The notes under the pieces: generated by a model
What the model saw: only the letters and a program-made list of their open reading frames with translations
Database searches by the model: none
What the model was told of the DNA's origin: nothing
DNA from: Paratinospora sagittata
Taxonomy: Eukaryota; Streptophyta; Magnoliopsida; Ranunculales; Menispermaceae
DNA: 64,000 bases
NCBI GenBank assembly: GCA_035771175.1
Contig: CM069607.1
Location: forward strand, 18,670,001 to 18,734,000
Reading direction: 5' to 3'
Part shown: positions 11,861-24,626 of the stretch, one piece after another
Position numbering within the stretch: the first letter of the stretch is position 1
Layout of the letters: every line of letters begins with the position of its first letter
Translations under genes and position numbers: made by a program

Positions 11861-14800
11861 TAAGAACCTTTCCAATGTCTCAAAACACTTTTAAATCATT
11901 CAAAACTCATTGAAATTATGATTAAAACCTTTCGAAAAATATTTTGTCAAAATCAACTAATAGATCCAAGTGATTTTTAAGACTTTGCGATTTAGAGAGT
12001 TTTCGTGGTGAGATTGATCGAGAGGTTACCCTACACACCTAAGACCAAACTAATGCATTAGCATTGAGAAATCTCTTCGTTGTTAGAGCTTCATATTTGT
12101 AGACTTTGATAGCTATTATTTGATGTGTTCTTGATGATTAGTTGTAGCACTCAGAGAAAGAATATAGGTGATGTATTCTCTTACTGAGAACACTTCATAT
12201 ACTTACAGTTTAAAACAATGGATAGCTTCGAAAAATCTCAGCACAAAAGGGATAAAATGAAGAACTTGCTAAACAATGAGGTTATCTTCAAGACAGTTTG
12301 CAACTTCGATTCAGGTCGAAGCTTTTATTGGCAATGCAAGAATCATACTCTCTTCTTTTGAAATACTCTTTGGAAAGCACAGTCTAACTTGCAAAAATTG
12401 TGTGTGTTGCATCTTTGAAAATTAGAGAATAAGTGTTTTATTAAATTAGCAGTTGCAGGTTAAAAAGCAAGAGAGTAGGATATGATTTGAATTCAAAACA
12501 TTGTTTAATTCAAAGTTATTTTGCCCGTGCGACACAATGGGAATCATCCAGGTGCTAGTGAAGAATATTTCAGGTACGATTACCAGTCAAAACTGTCGAA
12601 GGAATAGAAAAATCGAGCAACGGAAAGGGCCCACATTTTTCTCGTTAGAAATGTGAGATTTCTAACTCTAACGTGGATAGCATGGTATTGGGTTGTGTAT
12701 CATGCTCTCTAATGACGGATAGCGGACTATTGCAGGTCGATATACACAAACCCGAGCGCTCGAGTTTTTCGGACTCTTCGATAGAGTGCAATCAAGGTCT
12801 ATAGCACGTTATTGCCCATTTTACTAAAAATCGATAGATCACGGCAACTCCTCTATACCGAGTTATCCAAAGGGATACCGCGCTGTAGGCAATTTTCAAG
12901 AAAAATAGATTTTTGATTATTCAACCCTATCAGCGTGCTATCAACACTGATAGTGCGCTATTGCCTTTTGAAAAATTTTGGCAAAGTGGTGGATAGCCCG
13001 ATTTTGGAAAAATTAAAATTTTAACACTTAAGAACCATTCCAATGTCTCAAAACCCTTTTAAATCATTCACAACTCATTGAATTTATGATAAAAACCTTT
13101 CGGAAAATATTTTGTCAAAATCAAATACTAAATCCAAGTGATTTTGAAAACTTTGCAATTTAGAGAGTTTTCGTGGTGAGATTGATCGAGAGGTTACCCT
13201 ACACACCTAAGACCAAACTAATGCATTAGCATTGAGATATGTCTTCGTTCTTAGAGCTTGATATATGTGGACTTTGATAGCTATTGTTTGATGTGTTCTT
13301 GATGATTAGTTGTAGCACTCAGAGAAAGAACATAGGTGATGTGTTCTCTTACTGAGAACACTTCATATACTTACAGTTTAAAACAATGGATAGCTTATGA
13401 AAATCTCAGCACAAATGGGATAAAATGAAGAACTTGCTAAACAATGAGGTTATCTTCAAGACAGTTTGCAACTTCGATTCAGGTCGAAGCTTTTATTGGC
13501 AATGCAAGAATCATACTCTCTTCTTTTGAAATACTCTTTGGAAAGCACAGCCTAACTAGCAAAAATTGTGTGTGTTGCATCTTTGAAAATTAAAGAATGA
13601 GTGCTTTATTAAATTAGCAGTTGCCGGGTAAAAATCAAGAGAGTAGGATATGATTTGAATTCAAAACATTGTTTAATTCAAAGTTATTTTGCCCGTGCGA
13701 CACAATGGGAATCATCCAGGTGCTAGTGAAGAATATTTCAGTTACGATTACCAGTCAAAACTGTCGAAGGAATAGAAAAATGGAGCAAGGGAAAGGGCCC
13801 ACATTTTTCTCGTTAGAAATGTGAGATTTCTAACTCTAACGTGGATAGCATGGTATTGGGTTGTGTATCACGCTCTCTAATGACAGATAGCGGACTATTG
13901 CAGGTCGATATACACAAACCCGAGAGGTTGAGTTTTTCGGACTCTCCGATAGAGTGCAATCAAGGTCTATAGCACGCTATTGCCCATTTTACTAAAAATC
14001 GGTAGATCACGGCAACTCCTCTATATCGAGTTATCAAAAGGGATACCGCGTTGTAGGCAATTTTCAAGAAAAATAGATTTTTGATTATTCAACCCTATCA
14101 GCGTGCTATCAACACTGATAGTGCGCTATTGCCTTTTGGAAAAATTTTGGCAAAGTGTTGGATAGCCCGATTTTGGAAAAATTAAAATTTTAACACTTAA
14201 GAACCATTCCAATGTCTCAAAACACTTTTAAATCATTCACAACTCATTGAATTTATGATTAAAACCTTTCGAAAAATATTTTGTCAAAATCAACTACTAA
14301 ATCCAAGTGATTTTGAAGACTTTGCAATTTAGAGAGTTTTCGTGGTGAGATTGATCGAGAGGTTACCCTACACACCTAAGACCAAACTAATGCATTAGCA
14401 TTGAGAAATGTCTTCGTTCTTAGAGCTTGATTTTTGTAGACTTTGATAGCTATTATTTGATGTGTTCTTGATGATTAGTTGTAGCACTTAGAGAAAGAAT
14501 ATAGGTCATGTATTCTCTTACTGAGAACACTTCATATACTTACAGTTTAAAACAATGGATAGCTTCTGAAAATCTCAGCACAAAAACGATAAAATGAAGA
14601 ACTTGCTAAACAATGAGGTCATCTTCAAGACAGTTTGCAATTTCGATTCAGGTCGAAGCTTTTATTGGCAATGAAAGAATCATACTCTGTTCTTTTGAAA
14701 TACTCTTTGGAAAGCACAGTCTAACTTGCAGAAATTGTGTGTGTTGCATCTTTGAAAATTAGAGAATGAGTGTTTTATTAAGTTAGGAGTTGCAGGTTAA

Positions 14801-17399
14801 AAAGCAAGAGAGTAGGATATGATTTGAATTCAAAAAATTGATTAATTCAAAGTTATTTTGCCCGTGCAACACAATGGGAATCATCCAGGTGCTAGTGAAG
14901 AATATTTCAGTTACGATTACCAGTCAAAACTGTCGAAGGAATAGAAAAATGGAGCAAGGGAAAGGCCCCACATTTTTCTCGTTAGAAATGTGAGATTTCT
15001 AACTCTGACGTGGATAGCATGGTATTTGGTTGTGTATCATGCTCTCTAATGGCGGATAGCGGAATATTGCAGGTCAATATACACAAACCCGAGAGCTCGA
15101 GTTTTTTGGACTCTCCGATAGCGTGCAATCAAGGTCTATAGCACGCTATTGCCCATTTTACTAAAAATCGATAGATCACGGCAACTCCTCTATACCGAGT
15201 TATCAAAAGGGATATCGCGCTGTAGGCAATTTTCAAGAAAAATAGATTTTTGATTATTCAACCCTATCAGCGTGCTATCAACAATGATAGTGCGCTATTG
15301 CCTTTTGAAAAATTTTGGCAAACTGCTGGATAGCCCGATTTTGGAAAAATTAAAATTTTAACACTTAAGAACCATTCCATTGACTCAAAACCCATTAAAA
15401 TCATTCAAAACTCATTGAAATTATGATTAAAACCTTTCGGAAAATATTTTGTCAAAATCAAATACTAAATCCAAGTGATTTTGAAGACTTTGCAATTTAG
15501 AGAGTTTTCATGGTGAGATTGATCGAGAGGTTACCCTACACACCTAATACCAAACTAATGCATTAGCATTGAGATATGTCTTCATTCTTAGAGCTTGATA
15601 TATGTAGACTTTGATAGCTATTGTTTGATGTGTTCTTGATGATTAGTTGTAGCACTCAGAGAAAGAATATAGGTGATGTGTTCTCTTATTGAGAACACTT
15701 CTTATACTTACAGTTTAAAACAATGGATAGCTTTTAAAAATCTCAGCACAAAAGGGATAAAATGAAGAACTTGCTAAGATATGAGGTTATCTTCAAGACA
15801 GTTTGCAATTTTGATTCAGGTCGAAGCTTTTATTGGCAATGCAAGAATCATACTCTGTTCTTTTGAAATACTCTTTGGAAAGCATAGTCTATCTAGCAAA
15901 AATTGTGTGTGTTGTATCTTTGAAAATTAGAGAATGAGTGTTTTATTAAATTAGCAGTTGCAGGTTAAGAAGCAAGAGAGTATGATAGGATTTGAATTCA
16001 AAGCATTGTTTAATTCAAAGTTATTTTGCCTGTGCGACACAGTGGGAATCATCCAGGTGTTAGTGAAGAATATTTCAGTTACGATTCCCAGTCAAAACTT
16101 TCGAAGGAATAGAAAAATCGAGCAAGGGAAAGGGCCCACATTTTGCTCGTTGGAAATGTGAGATTTCTAACTCTGACATGGATAACATGGTATTGGGTTC
16201 TATATCATGCTCTCTAAGGACAGATAGCAGACTATTGCAGGTCGATATATACTAACCCGAGAGCTCCAATTTTTCGAATTCTCCGATAGCGTGCAATCAA
16301 GGTCTATAGCACGTTATTGCCCATTTTACTAAAAATATATATATCACGGCAACTGCTCTATAGCGAGTTATCAAAAAGGGATACCGCGCTGTAGGCAATT
16401 TTCAAAAAAAATAGATTTTTGATTATTCAACCCCATCAGCGTGCTATCAACAGTGGTAGTGCGCTATTGCCTTTTGAAAAATTTTGGCAAACTGCTGGAT
16501 AGCCCGATTTTGGAAAAATTAAAATTTTAACACTTAAGAACCTTTCCAATGTCTCAAAACACTTTTAAATCATTCAAAACTCATTGAAATTATGATTAAA
16601 ACCTTTCGAAAAATATTTTGTCAAAATCAAATAATAAATCCAAGTGATTTTGAAGACTTTGCGATTTAGAGAGTTTTCGTGGTGAGATTGATCGAGAGGT
16701 TACCCTACACACCTAAGACCAAACTAATGCATTAACATTGAGAAATGTCTTCGTTCTTAGAGCTTGATATTTGTAGACTTTGATAGCTATTATTTGATGT
16801 GTTCTTGATGATTAGTTGTAGCACTCAGAGAAAGAATATAGGTGATGTATTCTCTTACTGAGAACACTTCATATACTTACAGTTTAAAACAATGGATAGC
16901 TTCTGAAAATCTCAGCACAAAAAGGATAAAATGAAGAACTTGCTAAACAATGAGGTTATCTTCAAAACAGTTTGCAATTTCGATTCAGGTCGAAGCTTTT
17001 ATTGGCAATGAAAGAATCATACTCTGTTCTTTTGAAATACTCTTTGGAAAGCACAGTCTAACTTGCAAAAATTGTGTGTGTTGCATCTTTGAAAATTAGA
17101 GAATGAGTGTTTTATTAAATTAGCAGTTGCAGGTTAAAAAGCAAGAAAGTAGGATATGATTTGAATTCAAAACATTGTTTAATTCAAAGTTATTTTGCCC
17201 GTGCGACACAATGCGAATCATCCAGGTGCTAGTGAAGAATATTTCAGTTACGATTACTAGTCAAAACTGTCGAAGGAATAGAAAAATGGAGCAAGGGAAA
17301 GGGCCCACATTTTTCTCGTTATAAATGTGAGATTTCTAACTCTGACGTGGATAGCATGGTATTGGGTTGTGTATCATGCTCTCTAGTGACGGATAGCGG

Positions 17400-17850
17400 A
17401 ATATTGTAGGTCGATATCCACAAACCCGAGAGCTCGAGTTTTTCGGACTCTCCGATAGCGTGCAATCAAGGTCTATAGAACGCTATTGCCCATTTTACTA
17501 AAAATCGATAGATCACGGCAACTCCTCTATATCGAGTTATCAAAAGGGATACCACGCTGTAGGCAATTTTCAAGAAAAATAGATTTTTGATTATTCAACC
17601 CTATCAGCGCGCTATCAACAATGATAGTGCGCTATTTCCTTTTGAAAAATTTTGGCAAACTGCTGGATAGCCCGATTTTGGAAAAATTAAAATTTTAACA
17701 CTTAAGAACCATTCCATTGACTCAAAACCCATTAAAATCATTCAAAACTCATTGAAATTATGATTAAAACCTTTCGGAAAATATTTTGTCAAAATCAAAT
17801 ACTAAATCCAAGTGATTTTGAAGACTTTGCAATTTAAAGAGTTTTCGTGC
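17400..17850. other. Boundary between satellite subfamilies A and B
   Basis: A-type marks such as TAGCATGGTATTGGG are still present at about 17357. By about 17846 the B-type CGTGCTGAGATTG is present, and later B marks (GAATCATGACTCT, TTAGTGGAGAATA, TGCAAGGAATAG) follow. The stretch just right of the boundary (about 17713-18050) closely matches 20047-20385, about 2,334 bp downstream. The change occurs within one monomer with no intervening sequence. Confidence 0.7.
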
Positions 17851-20800
17851 TGAGATTGACCGAGCGGTTACCCTACACACCTAAGATCAAACTAATGCAT
17901 TATCTTTGAGATATGTTTTCGTTCTTAGAGCTTGATCTTTGTAGACTTTGATAGCTATTGTTTGATGTATTCTTGATGATTAGTTGTAACACTCAGAGAA
18001 AGAATATAGATGATGTGTTCTCTTGTTGAGAACACTTCGTAGACTTACAGTTTAAAACAATGGATAACTTCTAAAAATCTCAGCACAAAAGGGATAAAAT
18101 GAATAACTAGCTCAACAATGAGGTTATCTTGAAGATAGTTTGCAATTTTGATTCAGGTAGAAGCTTTTATTGGCAATGCAAGAATCATGACTCTCTTCTT
18201 TTGAAATACTCTTTGGAAAGCAAAGTCTAACTTGCAAAAATCGTGTGTGTTGTAGCTGTGAAAATTAGAGAATGAGTGTTTTATTAAATTAGCAGTTGCA
18301 GGTTAAAAAGCAAGAGAGCAGGATATGATTTGAATTCAAAACAATGTTTAATTCAAAGTGGTTTTGCCCGTGCGACACAATGGGAATCATCCAGGTGTTA
18401 GTGGAGAATATTTCGGTTATGATTCTCAGTCAAAACTGTGCAAGGAATAGAAAAATCGAGCAAGAGAAAGGGCCCACATTTTTCTTGTTAGAAATGTGAG
18501 ATTTCTGACTCTGACGTGGATAGCGTGCTATTGGGTTGTGTATCACGCTCTCTAATGACGGATAGCGGACTATTGCATGTCGATATACGCAAACTCGAGT
18601 GCTTGAGTTTTTCGGACTCTCCGATAGCGTGCAATTAAGGTCTATTGCACGCTATTGCCCAATTTACTAAAAATCGAAATATCACGTCAACTGCTTTATA
18701 GCGAGTTATCCAAAGAGATAGCGCCGTAAGCAATTTTCAAGAAAAGTAGATTTTTTATTATTCAGCCCTATCAGCGTGCTATCAACAGTGATAGTGCGTT
18801 ATTGCCTTTTGAAAAATTTTGGCAAAGTGCTGGATAACCCGATTTTGGAAAAATTAATATTATAACACTTAAGAACCATTCCATTGTCTTAAAACACTTT
18901 TAACTCATTCAAAACTCTTTGAAATTAAGATTAAAACCTTTCGGTTGTCAAAATCAAATACTAGATCCAAGTGATTTTGAAGACTTCGCAATTTAGAGTG
19001 TTTTCGTGCTGAGATTGATCGAGAGGTTACCCTACACACCTATGATCAAACTAACGCATTCGCATTGAGATATGTCTTCGTTCTTAGAGCTTGATCTTTG
19101 TAGACTTTGATAGCTATTGTTTGATGTGTTCTTGATGATTAGTTGTAGCACTCAGAGACAGAATATAGGTGATGTGTTCTCTTATTGAGAACACTTCATA
19201 TACTTACAGTTTAAAACAATGGTAGCTTCTGAAAATCTCAGCACAAAAGGGATAAAATGAAGAACTTGCTAAACAATGAGGTTATCTTCAAGACATTTTG
19301 CAATTTTGATTCGGGTAGAAGCTTTTATTGGCAATGCAAGAATCACGACTCTCTTCTTTTGAAATACTCTTTGGAAAGCACAGTCTAAGTTGCAAAAATC
19401 GTGTGTGTTGTATATTTGAAAATTTGAGAATGTGTGTTTTATTAAATTAGCAATTGTAGGTTAAAAAGCAAGAGAGGAGGATATGATTTAAATTCAAAAC
19501 ATTGTTTAATTCGAAGTGGTTTTGCCCGTGCGACACAATGTGAATCATCAAGGTGTTAGTGGAGAATATTTCAGATACGATTCCCAGTCAAAACTGTGCA
19601 AGGAATAGAAAAATCGAGCAAGGGAAAGCGCCCACATTTTTCTTGTTAGAAATGTGAGATTTCTAACTATGACGTTGATAACATGCTATTGGGTTGTGTA
19701 TCATGCTCTCTAATGACAGATAGCGGACTATTGCAAGTCGATATGCACAAACCCGAGAGCTCGAGTTTTTTGGACATTCCAATAGCGTGCAATCAAGCTC
19801 TATTGCACGCTATTGCCCAATTTACTTAAAATCGAGAGATCACGGCAACTACTCTATAGCGAGTTTTCAAAAGGGATAGCGCGCCGTAGGCAATTTTCAA
19901 GAAAAATAGATTTTTGATTATTCAACCCTATCAGCCTGCTATCAACACTGAAAGTACGCTATTGCCTTTTGAAAAATTTTGGCAAACTGCTGGATAGCCC
20001 GATTTTGGAAAAATTAAAATTTTAACACTTAAGAACCATTCCATTGACTCAAAACCCATTAAAATCATTCAAAACTCATTGAAATTATGATTAAAACCTT
20101 TCGGAAAATATTTTGTCAAAATCAAATACTAAATCCAAGTGATTTTGAAGACTTTGCAATTTAAAGAGTTTTCGTGCTGAGATTAACCGAGCGGTTACCC
20201 TACACACCTAAGATCAAACTAATGCATTATCTTTGAGATATGTTTTCGTTCTTAGAGCTTGATCTTTGTAGACTTTGATAGCTATTGTTTGATGTATTCT
20301 TGATGATTAGTTGTAACACTCAGAGAAAGAATATAGGTGATGTGTTCTCTTATTGAGAACACTTCGTAGACTTACAGTTTAAAACAACGGATAACTTCTG
20401 AAAATCTCAGTACAAAAGGGATAAAATGAATAACTTGCTAAACAATGAGGTTATCTTGAAGACAGTTTGCAATTTTGATTCAGGTAGACGCTTTTATTGG
20501 CAATGCAAGAATCCTGACTCTCTTCTTTTGAAATACTCTTTGGAAAGCAAGGTCTAACTTGCAAAAATCATGTGTGTTGTATCTTTGAAAATTAGAGAAA
20601 GAGTGTTTTATTAAATTAGCAGTTGCAGGTTAAAAAGCAAGAGAGCAGGATATGATTTGAATTCAAAACATTGTTTAATTCAAAGTGGTTTTGCCCGTGC
20701 GACACAATGGGAATCATCCAGGTGTTAGTGGAGAATATTTCGGTTACGATTCCCAGTCAAAACTGTTCAAGGAATAAAAAAATCGAGCAAGGGAAAGGGC

Positions 20801-23514
20801 CCACTTTTTCTTGTTAGAAATGTGAGATTTCTAACTATGACGTGGATAGCATGCTATTGGGTTGTGTATCATGCTCTCTAATGACAGATAGCGGACCATT
20901 GCAGGTCGATATACACAAACCCGAGAGCTCGAGTTTTTCGAACTCTCCGATAGCGTGCAATCAAGGTCTAATGCACGCTACTGCTCAATTTACTAAAAAT
21001 CGAAAGATCACGACAACTACTCTATAGCGAGTTTTCAAAAGGGATAGCGCGCTGTAGGCAATTTTCAAGAAAAATAGATTTTTTATTATTCAACCCTATC
21101 AACGTGCTATCAACACTGATAGTGCGCTATTGCCTTTTGAAAAATTTTGGGAAAGTGCTGGATACCCTGATATTGGAAAAATTAATATTTTAACACTTAA
21201 GAAGCATTCCCTTGACTCAAAACCCTTTTAAATCATTCAAAACTGAATGAAATTATGATTAAAACCTTCCGAAAAATATTTTGTCAAAATCAAATACTAA
21301 ATCCAAGTGATTTTGAAGACTTTGCAATTTAGAGAGTTTTCGTGCGGAGATTGATCGAGCGGTTACCCTACACACCTAAGATCAAACTAATGCATTAGCA
21401 TTGAGATATGTCTTTGTTCTTAGAGCTTGATCTTTGTAGACTTTGATAGCTATTGTTTGATGTCTTCTAGATGATTAGATGTAGCACTCAGAGAAAGAAT
21501 ATAGGTGATGTGTTCTCTTACTGAGAACACTTCATATACTTACAGTTTAAAACAATGGATAGCTTCTCAAATTATCAGCACAAAAGGGATAAAATGAAGA
21601 TCTCGCTAAACAATGCGGTTATCTTGAAGACAGTTTGTAATTTTGATTCAGGTATAAGCTTTTATTGGCAATGCAAGAATCACGACTCTCTTTCATTTGA
21701 AATACTCTTTGGAAAGCACAGTCTAACTTGCAAAAATCGTGTGTGTTGTATCTTTGAAATATAGAGAATGAGTGTTTTATTAAATTAACAGTTGCAGGCT
21801 AAAAAGACAGAGTGTAGGATATGATTTGAATTCAAAACATTGTTTGATTCAAAGTTGTTTTGCCCGTGCGACACATTGGGAATCGCCCAGATGTTAGTGG
21901 AGAATATTTTAGTTACGATTCTTAGTCAAAACTGTTCAAGGAATAGAAAAATCGAGCAAGGGAAAGGGCCCACGTTTTTCTCTTTAGAAATGTGAGATTT
22001 CTAACTCTGACGTGGATAGCATGCTATTGGGTTGCGTATCATGCTCTCTAATGACGGATAGCGGACTATTGCTGGTCGATATACAAAAACCAGAGAGCTC
22101 GAGTTTTTTGGACTCTCCGATAGCGTTCAATCAAGGTCTATTGCACTCTATTGCCCATTTTACTAAAAATCGAAATATCACGGCAACTGCTCTATAGCGA
22201 GTTATCAAAAGGGATAGCGCCGTAGGAAATTTTCAAGAAAATAGATTTTGGATTATTAATCCCTATCAGCATGCTATCAACACTGATAGTGCGCTATTAC
22301 CTTTTGAAAAATTTTGGCAAAGTGCTGGATAGCCCGATTTTGGAAATATTAATATTATAACACTTAAGAACCATTTTATAGTCTCAAAACACTTTTAAAT
22401 CATTCAAAACTCATTGAAATTATGATTAAAACCTTTCGGAAAATATTTTGTCAAAATCAAATACTAAATCCTAGTGATTTTGAAGACGTTGCAATTTAGA
22501 GAGTTTTTGTGCTGAGATTGATCGAGTGGTTACCGTACACACCTAAGATCAAACTAATGCATTCGTATTGAGATATGTCTTGGTTCTTAGAGCTTGATCT
22601 TTGTAGACTTTGATAGCTATTGTTTGATGTGTTCTTGATGATTAGTTGTAGCTCTCAGAGAAAGAATATAGGTGATGTGTTCTCTTATTGAGAACACTTC
22701 ATATACCTACAGTTTAAAACAATGGATAGCTTCTGAAAATCTCAGCACAAAAGGGATAAAATGAAGAACTTGCTAAACAATGAGGTTATCTTCAAGATAG
22801 TTTCCAATTTAGATTCAGGTAGAAGCTTTTATTGGCAATGCAAGAATCACGACTCTCTTCTTTTGAAATACTCTTTGGAAAGCACAGTCTAACTTGCAAA
22901 AATTGTGTGTGTTGTATCATTGAAAATTAGAGAATGTGTGTTTCATTAAATTAGCAGTTGCAGGTTAAAAAGCAAGAGAGGAGGATATGATTTGAATTCA
23001 AAACATTGTTTAATTCAAAGTGATTTTGCCCGTGCGACACAATGGGAATCATCAAGGTGTTAGTGGAGAATATTTCAGTTATGATTCCCAGTCAAAACTG
23101 TGCAAGGAATAGAAAAATCGAGCAAGGGAAAGGGCCCACGTTTTTCTTGTTAGAAATGTGAGATTTCTAACTATGACGTAGATAACATGCTATTGGGTTG
23201 TGTATCATGCTCTCTAATGACAGATAGCGGACTATTGCAGGTCGATATACACAAACCCAAGAGCGCGAGTTTTTCGGACTTTCCAATAGCGTGCAATCAA
23301 GGTCTATAGCACGCTATTGCCCAATTTACTAAAAATCGAAAGATCACGGCAACTGCTTTATAACAAGTTATCAAAAGGCATAGAGCGCCGTAGGCAATTT
23401 TCAAGACAAACAAATTTTTCATTATTCAACCCTATCAGTGTGCTATCGACACTGATAGTGAGCTATTGCCTTTTGAAAATTTTTGGCAAAGTGCTGGATA
23501 ACTCGATTTTGGAA

Positions 23515-23545
23515 AAATTAATATTTTGGCAAAACTCATTGAAAT
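23515..23545. other. Internal deletion in one monomer (~45 bp)
   Basis: The sequence passes from TTAATATTTT directly to GGCAAAACTCATTG. It lacks the segment of roughly 45 bp that in other monomers runs from AACACTTAAGAACC to the ATCATTC stretch. The phase step 22958-24083 is correspondingly short at 1,125 bp. Confidence 0.8.
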
Positions 23546-24305
23546 TTTGATTAAAACCTTTCGGAAAATATTTTGTCAAAATCAAATACTAAATCCAAGT
23601 GATTTTGAAGACTTTGCAATTTAGAAAGTTTTCGTGCTGAGATTGATCGAGAGGTTACCCTACACACCTACGATCAAACTAATGCATTCGCATTGAGATA
23701 TGTCTTCGTTCTTAGAGCTTGATCTTTGTAGACTTTGATAGCTATTGTTTGATGTGTTCTGGATGATTAGTTGTAGCACTCAGAGAATGAATATAGGTGA
23801 TGTGTTCTCTTATTGAGAACACTTCATAGACTTACAGTTTAAAACAATGGATAGCTTCTGAAAATCTCAGCACAAAAGGGATAAAATGAATAACTTGCTA
23901 AAAAATGAGGTTATCTTCAAGACGGTTTGCAATTTTGATTTAGGTAGAAGCTTTTATTGGCAATGCAAGAATCACGACTCTCTTCTTTTGAAATACCCTT
24001 TGGAAAGCACAGTCTAACTTGCAAAAATCGTGTGTGTTGTATCTTTGAAAATTAGGGAATGGGTGTTTTATTAAATTAGCAGTTGCAGGCTAAAAAGAAA
24101 GAGAGTAGGATATGATTTGAATTCAAAACATTGTTTAATTCAAAGTTGTTTTCCCCGTGCGACACAACGGGAATCATCTAGGTGTTAGTGGAGAATATTT
24201 CACTTACGATTCCCAGTCAAAACTGTGCAAGGAATAGAAAAATCGAGCAAGGGAAAGGGCCCACTTTTTCTTGTTAGAAATGTGAGATTTCTAACTATGA
24301 CGTGG

Positions 24306-24626
24306 ATAGCATGCTATTGGGTTGTGTATCATGCTCTCTAATGACAGATAGCGGACTATTGCAGGTTGATATAGACAAACCCGAGAGCTCGAGTTTTTCG
24401 GACACTCCGATAGTGTGCAATCAAGGTCTAATGCACGCTATTGCTCAATTTATTTAAAATCGAAGGATCACGGCAACTACTTTATAGCGAGTTATCAAAA
24501 GCGATATAGCGCTGTAGGCAATTTTCAAGAAAAATAGATTTTTGATTATTCAACCCTATCAACGTGCTATCAACACTGATAGTGCGCTATTGCCTTTTGA
24601 AAATTTTTGGCAAAGTGCTGGATAGC
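24306..24626. repeat. ATAGC/GCTAT half-site cluster in the monomer (representative)
   Basis: In this 321-bp stretch the pentamer ATAGC or its complement GCTAT occurs at 24306, 24313, 24348, 24437, 24484, 24506, 24566, 24586 and 24622, with a tenth site near 24409 mutated to ATAGT in this copy. Two of them form the palindrome ATAGCATGCTAT (24306-24317). Under uniform base composition fewer than one would be expected. The arrangement recurs in every monomer. It may be the remnant of an ancestral short repeat or an array of binding half-sites. Confidence 0.7.

Larger units (their letters stand above)
1..17400. repeat. Satellite subfamily A zone
   Basis: Monomers here share fixed variants that are nearly absent further right: CGTGGTGAGATTG, AAAAATTAAAATTTTAAC, GAATCATACTCT, CTAGTGAAGAATA or TTAGTGAAGAATA, CGAAGGAATAG, and TAGCATGGTATTGGG or TAACATGGTATTGGG. 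Within the zone, odd and even monomers alternate between types (for example CTTCGTTGTTAG at 3898, 6236, 8573 and 12077 against CTTCGTTCTTAG elsewhere), giving local dimer organisation. The last monomer with A-type marks ends near 17.4 kb. Confidence 0.85.

Noticed and set aside
21555..21764. 69-codon ATG frame (MDSFSNYQHKRDKM...) in one monomer
   Set aside because: An in-frame stop interrupts the same position in nearly all other monomers (TTCTGAAAATC), so this open frame is a chance variant.
23270..23310. Possible CENP-B box in the satellite (TTTTTCGGAC...CC)
   Set aside because: Only the TTCG part fits; the required downstream A and CGGG are absent in every monomer inspected.
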